Made by a program: the position numbers and the translations under genes
Shown: positions 60,779 to 64,000 of the stretch, one piece after another
How the letters are laid out: every line of letters begins with the position of its first letter
Numbering within the stretch: position 1 is the stretch's first letter
Notes under the pieces: model-generated
The model's database searches: none
Told to the model about the DNA's origin: nothing
What the model saw: only the letters and a program-made list of their open reading frames with translations
NCBI GenBank assembly: GCA_036874045.1
Contig: CM072339.1
Location: 2,549,501-2,613,500 of the forward strand
From: Cymodocea nodosa
Lineage: Eukaryota > Streptophyta > Magnoliopsida > Alismatales > Cymodoceaceae
Direction: 5' to 3'
Length of the DNA stretch: 64,000 bases

Positions 60779-60800
60779 TGTGTGTGTGTGTGTGTGTGTT
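60779..60800. repeat. (TG)n microsatellite
   Basis: TG run of about ten units followed by a T run. Confidence 0.85.
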
Positions 60801-60809
60801 TTTTTTATT

Positions 60810-62070
60810 TAAATTTTTAGTTTAAATTTAAATTTAAGTTCCTTTTCTTTTAAATATAAATACATATATAAAAAAGATTTCCTTTCCTTGAAATAAAAAA
60901 AAAGATCGGTTATACTATCTTTTCTTTTTCAAGAATGGTAGCATTTTTGCTTAATTTTGAATCAAAGGCGATGCCTCTATTGAATATATTATAAAGCAAA
61001 GAAAGATCAATTGCGGCCCATTGTTAATAATGCATGTTTCTTATAAAAAAAAGAGAGGGCTGATAATAAGATGCAAATACCAAGATTTACAGGATGAAAG
61101 TACCACACGAACTAGCCAAGTCAAGAGCTCAAAGTTTTGCTGGAATTGGTACGAGTAAATTAAGCTCGTCCTTTCTTCAGCGGCAAGGAGACGGTTCGCC
61201 GACGAGTGCCCTACTTGATGGTCTTCGCCTATGAAAATCATTCTTCTTTAAAATGATCTCATGTTGAAGGATAGAGAGAATCAAAGTTGATGCTACAGCA
61301 AAATCAATTGATTTTGGATGGTTTGCATTTTAACATGCAATGCTGGAGGAGGTACGGCGGTAAACGAAGGCGAGAGAGAGGTGTAAATTACTGAACGTTG
61401 AGCTCTCGCGGATGCATGGTATTGTAGATGGAATACATCTTTGGGAGCTGGAGCAATGCTATACGCCTGTCTGCCTCCATGCGAGAGCTACAACTTCCAC
61501 CTCTTCTTCTGTTGAAAGTCGAGGGGCAAATCCATAGGTGAGCGAGCTCGGTGTGCATGTTTTGAACGTTTACGCGAGGTCGCCTGCTTTAGAGTCACTA
61601 CACAAAGGGAGTGAGCGAGCACCCAAAGAGACCGGAATCAAGTCCTTTCATCCTACAGACAGATCTGAGATCTGAAGGGGGGGGGGGGGTTCCCTCTGAT
61701 GATAATTTTTTGTTGGCACCCAAAAGACAGTCCACACTCTGGCCTCCTTAATGTGTTCAAGATCATCGTGATCCAGTACGTCATCCAAAAATTACAGGTT
61801 CAAGTATCATACCATCACATGATCAGGTTTCAAGATCTCACCATCCTTAATTTCGTTCACTGGAGGATGATTTACGTTCAATGTCAGTTTACAGCATGCT
61901 GAGGCAGCAATATGTTATTTTTTATGAAACGGGGGGCATCTGGATTTAACGTGGCTTTCTTGTCATTACAGGCACATTTAGTTTTTTGTCCTTGTCGTTC
62001 TTATTTTACGACAATGCCCTTATCTTCTTCTTTTTTCTTGTAATTATGGCTACATGTGGTTAGTTTTCAT
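60810..62070. other. Spacer; no gene recognised
   Basis: Mixed AT-rich DNA with a GC-richer part (61360-61640) and a G homopolymer at about 61678-61690. The frames at 61699-61902 could not be assigned to any family. Confidence 0.35.
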
Positions 62071-62078
62071 TGACGTCT

Positions 62079-62098
62079 TATATATATATATATATATG
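62079..62098. repeat. (TA)n microsatellite
   Basis: Uninterrupted TA run. Confidence 0.85.
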
Positions 62099-62605
62099 TA
62101 TTTTATGGAAGTATAATTTTTTGTTATTTTCTTGTCATCATTATATCACATCTATTTGTCAGTATCATCTATATTTTATAGGAGTGTCATTTATTTATCA
62201 ATATATTTTGTGTCATCTTCTCCTTGTTATGAATGCATGCACCTACGTTAATTTTTTTATTATGTTGTTATCATTTTCTGCCCTTCTGTATCGTCGTTTT
62301 TGTATCATTTTCTAGTCACTACGTACGAATATATATATACATACACACACAAGTCTTTTCATGAACATGTTTGCTAGCTATTATCTTGTTATTTTCCTGT
62401 CATTCTCATTTTGTATCACGCTAACGCAATTTAACTTTATGGTATATATATTTTCGCGTCATTTTGCTGATCGAAATTTAACTTTGGATTTTTTAAGCAG
62501 ATCGAGGAGCAGGCATCTCTGTAATTATAAGTTAATCCAACCAACAACGTCTCTCCTCAAATCTTCATTATTTAAGAAAACAAACCCTTCATATGAGATC
62601 AACTC

Positions 62606-62629
62606 CCCTCTCTCTCTCTCTCTCTCTCG
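62606..62629. repeat. (CT)n microsatellite
   Basis: Uninterrupted CT run. A shorter one lies at 62720-62731. Confidence 0.85.
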
Positions 62630-62739
62630 CAAGTGTCCGGTGAATTCCAGGTCTCAAACTCGCGATTTGAAACATGAAAAATTAAATCTCACCAGGATGA
62701 ACCCATTCAACAAGCCTTCTCTCTCTCTCCTTGCCAATT

Positions 62740-63590
62740 ATTACCCTCCAACCCACGGTACAGTGCTTGATCAGCTGCAATGGCCATGGCAGTAGCATCC
62801 ATTATATCGGTAAAGCCAGACATCTGCTTTCGCCTTTGGCGCTACTCCACTTTTTAGTTCTGTTCAGGATGACCCTTTTGATGTTGGAGGGGGGAGGGGG
62901 GAAGGGGGGGTTGTTTCCCATTAACTACTACTACTGCCACCCGCCAGGATTCTGGTGGAATTCATACATGTAAGCACTGTTATGGTGCTGGTCTGCGTCT
63001 GATTCCACTGTCGCATGTGTAAGTAAAAATGGCTTTTGCCGTGGAAATGAGGGCTGCCTGCACTTGTGCAGAGGCCGCAGCTCTCTCTCACTCTTGGTCC
63101 GTTCGAACCGTGTGTATTGGCATGCACATACCTGTTTTGCTAACAAATCTAGATTGGGAGGTGGAAGAAGAGATCCCATGGCAGCAGGTGAAGGATTTTG
63201 GGTTCTGCCAATAAGCATTGATGTGGTGCAGTAAATCTACCCAGCGCTGATTTGGATCACATTATGTGGGTGTGATGGTGATGAGCATCATCTTGGGACC
63301 GGAGAAAGCACCCGATGCGGGTGGGGGGCATGTGAGATTCTGGTGCTAGACATGGAGGAGGGAAAGGTGGGGAAATGCGTCAGCGGCAGCACTGGCACGC
63401 TGAAACAATGGATGTGGGGACTGTGGTCTATGGACCCTTTTCTTTTATGGGTCCATCCATGCATCTCTGATGCCGAAGTCTTGCATTCATTCGTCGGGCC
63501 ACCCTAGGAATCAGACCCGGGTCCATGTTTATCTCCTTTTAAGGATGCCTTTCTTGCATTATGATGGGCAGCGCTAGACATCAAGTAACA
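62740..63590. other. Upstream region of the last gene; no separate gene recognised
   Basis: Moderately GC-rich sequence with G-rich tracts (62890-62911, 63322-63330). Several 60-95-codon frames exist on both strands without a family signature. Confidence 0.35.
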
Positions 63591-63591
63591 A

Positions 63592-63640
63592 AGCCCAGAC
63601 CATGATTTATGGGGCCCAGTCCAATGGTGGTTAAAGCCCA
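63592..63640 (+). promoter_or_regulatory. Cluster of site II promoter motifs
   Basis: Three TGGGCC/TGGGCT elements (read as AGCCCA 63592-63597, GGCCCA 63613-63618, AGCCCA 63635-63640) and a CCAAT at 63621-63625 lie 90-140 bp before the start codon at 63728. Site II clusters bound by TCP factors are typical of nuclear genes for plastid and mitochondrial proteins. Confidence 0.55.
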
Positions 63641-63727
63641 ACACACCGCTATCGATCGCCTTTCTTATCGGCGATCCCCGCCACAATTTCCACACTCCAG
63701 TCCGCGCCACCACCACCGGCCGTCGTC

Positions 63728-64000
63728 ATGCACTCCCTCCCCCTCTCCCCCGTCCCGTTCTCTCCCTCCCGTCAACTCCCCAATTCCCGCCACCGCCTCT
63801 TCCCACCGCACTCTTTCTCCTTCCCTCTCCCGCTCCGTTCTTCCGTCACAGGTGCTTCGCCGGTGCTCCGGCAAGACGAGGGCGATGTCGTTTCAGGGTC
63901 CACTGACGGACCCATCGAGATCCAGATATCGCCGTATTCTTCGACTTCTACCATTTTCGCCACCTCCGACGAAGCCACTCCACTCCAGCTTTCTACCAGC
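63728..64000 (+). CDS. N-terminal part of an unidentified, probably plastid-targeted protein
   Basis: Open from the ATG at 63728 to the window end (91 codons), cut off by the border. The first 45 or so residues (MHSLPLSPVPFSPSRQLPNS start) are rich in Ser, Pro, Arg and His with almost no acids, as in chloroplast transit peptides. A more ordinary sequence follows (DGPIEIQISPYSSTSTIFAT, then SDEATPLQLSTS). Site II motifs upstream agree with an organellar product. I do not recognise the family from this portion. The minus-strand frames over the same bases (63504-63978) look like shadows of the GC-rich exon. Confidence 0.6.
   Translation, partial: MHSLPLSPVPFSPSRQLPNSRHRLFPPHSFSFPLPLRSSVTGASPVLRQDEGDVVSGSTDGPIEIQISPYSSTSTIFATSDEATPLQLSTS

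Noticed and set aside
62070..63220. Several 60-145-codon ORFs upstream of the last gene
   Set aside because: Low-complexity, overlap each other on both strands, and show no signal peptide, domain or splice-supported structure.
63504..63978. Minus-strand Glu/Gly/Arg-rich ORFs at the right border
   Set aside because: They mirror the GC-rich plus-strand first exon, which has the better start context, promoter motifs and transit-like composition.
1..64000. CRISPR arrays, bacterial operons, rRNA genes or plasmid features
   Set aside because: None seen. Introns, splice sites and retrotransposons show this is nuclear plant DNA.

Overview
The window is nuclear DNA from a flowering plant. It is AT-rich and intron-rich. 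Coding sequence is sparse and spread over long introns and spacers filled with decayed transposable elements: Ty1-copia, TRIM, L1-type and RTE-type LINEs, Au-type SINEs, and hAT, PIF/Harbinger and Mutator-like TIR elements. The recognised genes (FVE/MSI4-like, FTSH4-like, fasciclin-like, METTL21-like, ETTIN/ARF3-like) are angiosperm-type. The exact lineage cannot be fixed from the sequence alone.

Layout. (1) 1-23180, + strand: an FVE/MSI4-like WD40 gene. Its first exon lies left of the window and 14 coding exons (420 codons) are visible. Introns of up to 7 kb carry a copia remnant, an RTE LINE broken by two TRIMs and an L1 fragment, a SINE, a MITE, a complete non-autonomous hAT element, and an L1 LINE beside an antisense receptor-kinase fragment. 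(2) 24856-25474: a 619-bp PIF/Harbinger-derived element about 300 bp upstream of the next start codon. (3) 25776-39520, + strand: a complete seven-exon FTSH4-like mitochondrial i-AAA protease gene (707 codons), with an L1 LINE in intron 3 and an RTE LINE in intron 5. (4) 43189-44452, + strand: a small secreted gene with two FAS1 domains. Its Pro/Ala-rich and hydrophobic tail was separated from it by a 4.5-kb Ty1-copia element at 44489-48959. (5) 50956-51660, - strand: an intronless METTL21-like protein methyltransferase. (6) 53018-57380, - strand: a ten-exon ARF3/ETTIN-like auxin response factor (700 codons) without a PB1 domain and with two tasiR-ARF target sites. (7) 63728-64000, + strand: the first exon of an unidentified gene with a plastid-transit-like N terminus, preceded by three site II promoter motifs.

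The genes do not form an operon-like functional unit. FVE (chromatin, flowering, cold response) and ARF3 (organ polarity, phase change) are developmental regulators; FTSH4 is mitochondrial quality control. The main biology to follow is tasiRNA and uORF control of ARF3, the copia-driven truncation of the fasciclin gene, and several newly delimited short TIR elements. I found no convincing novel multi-gene system.
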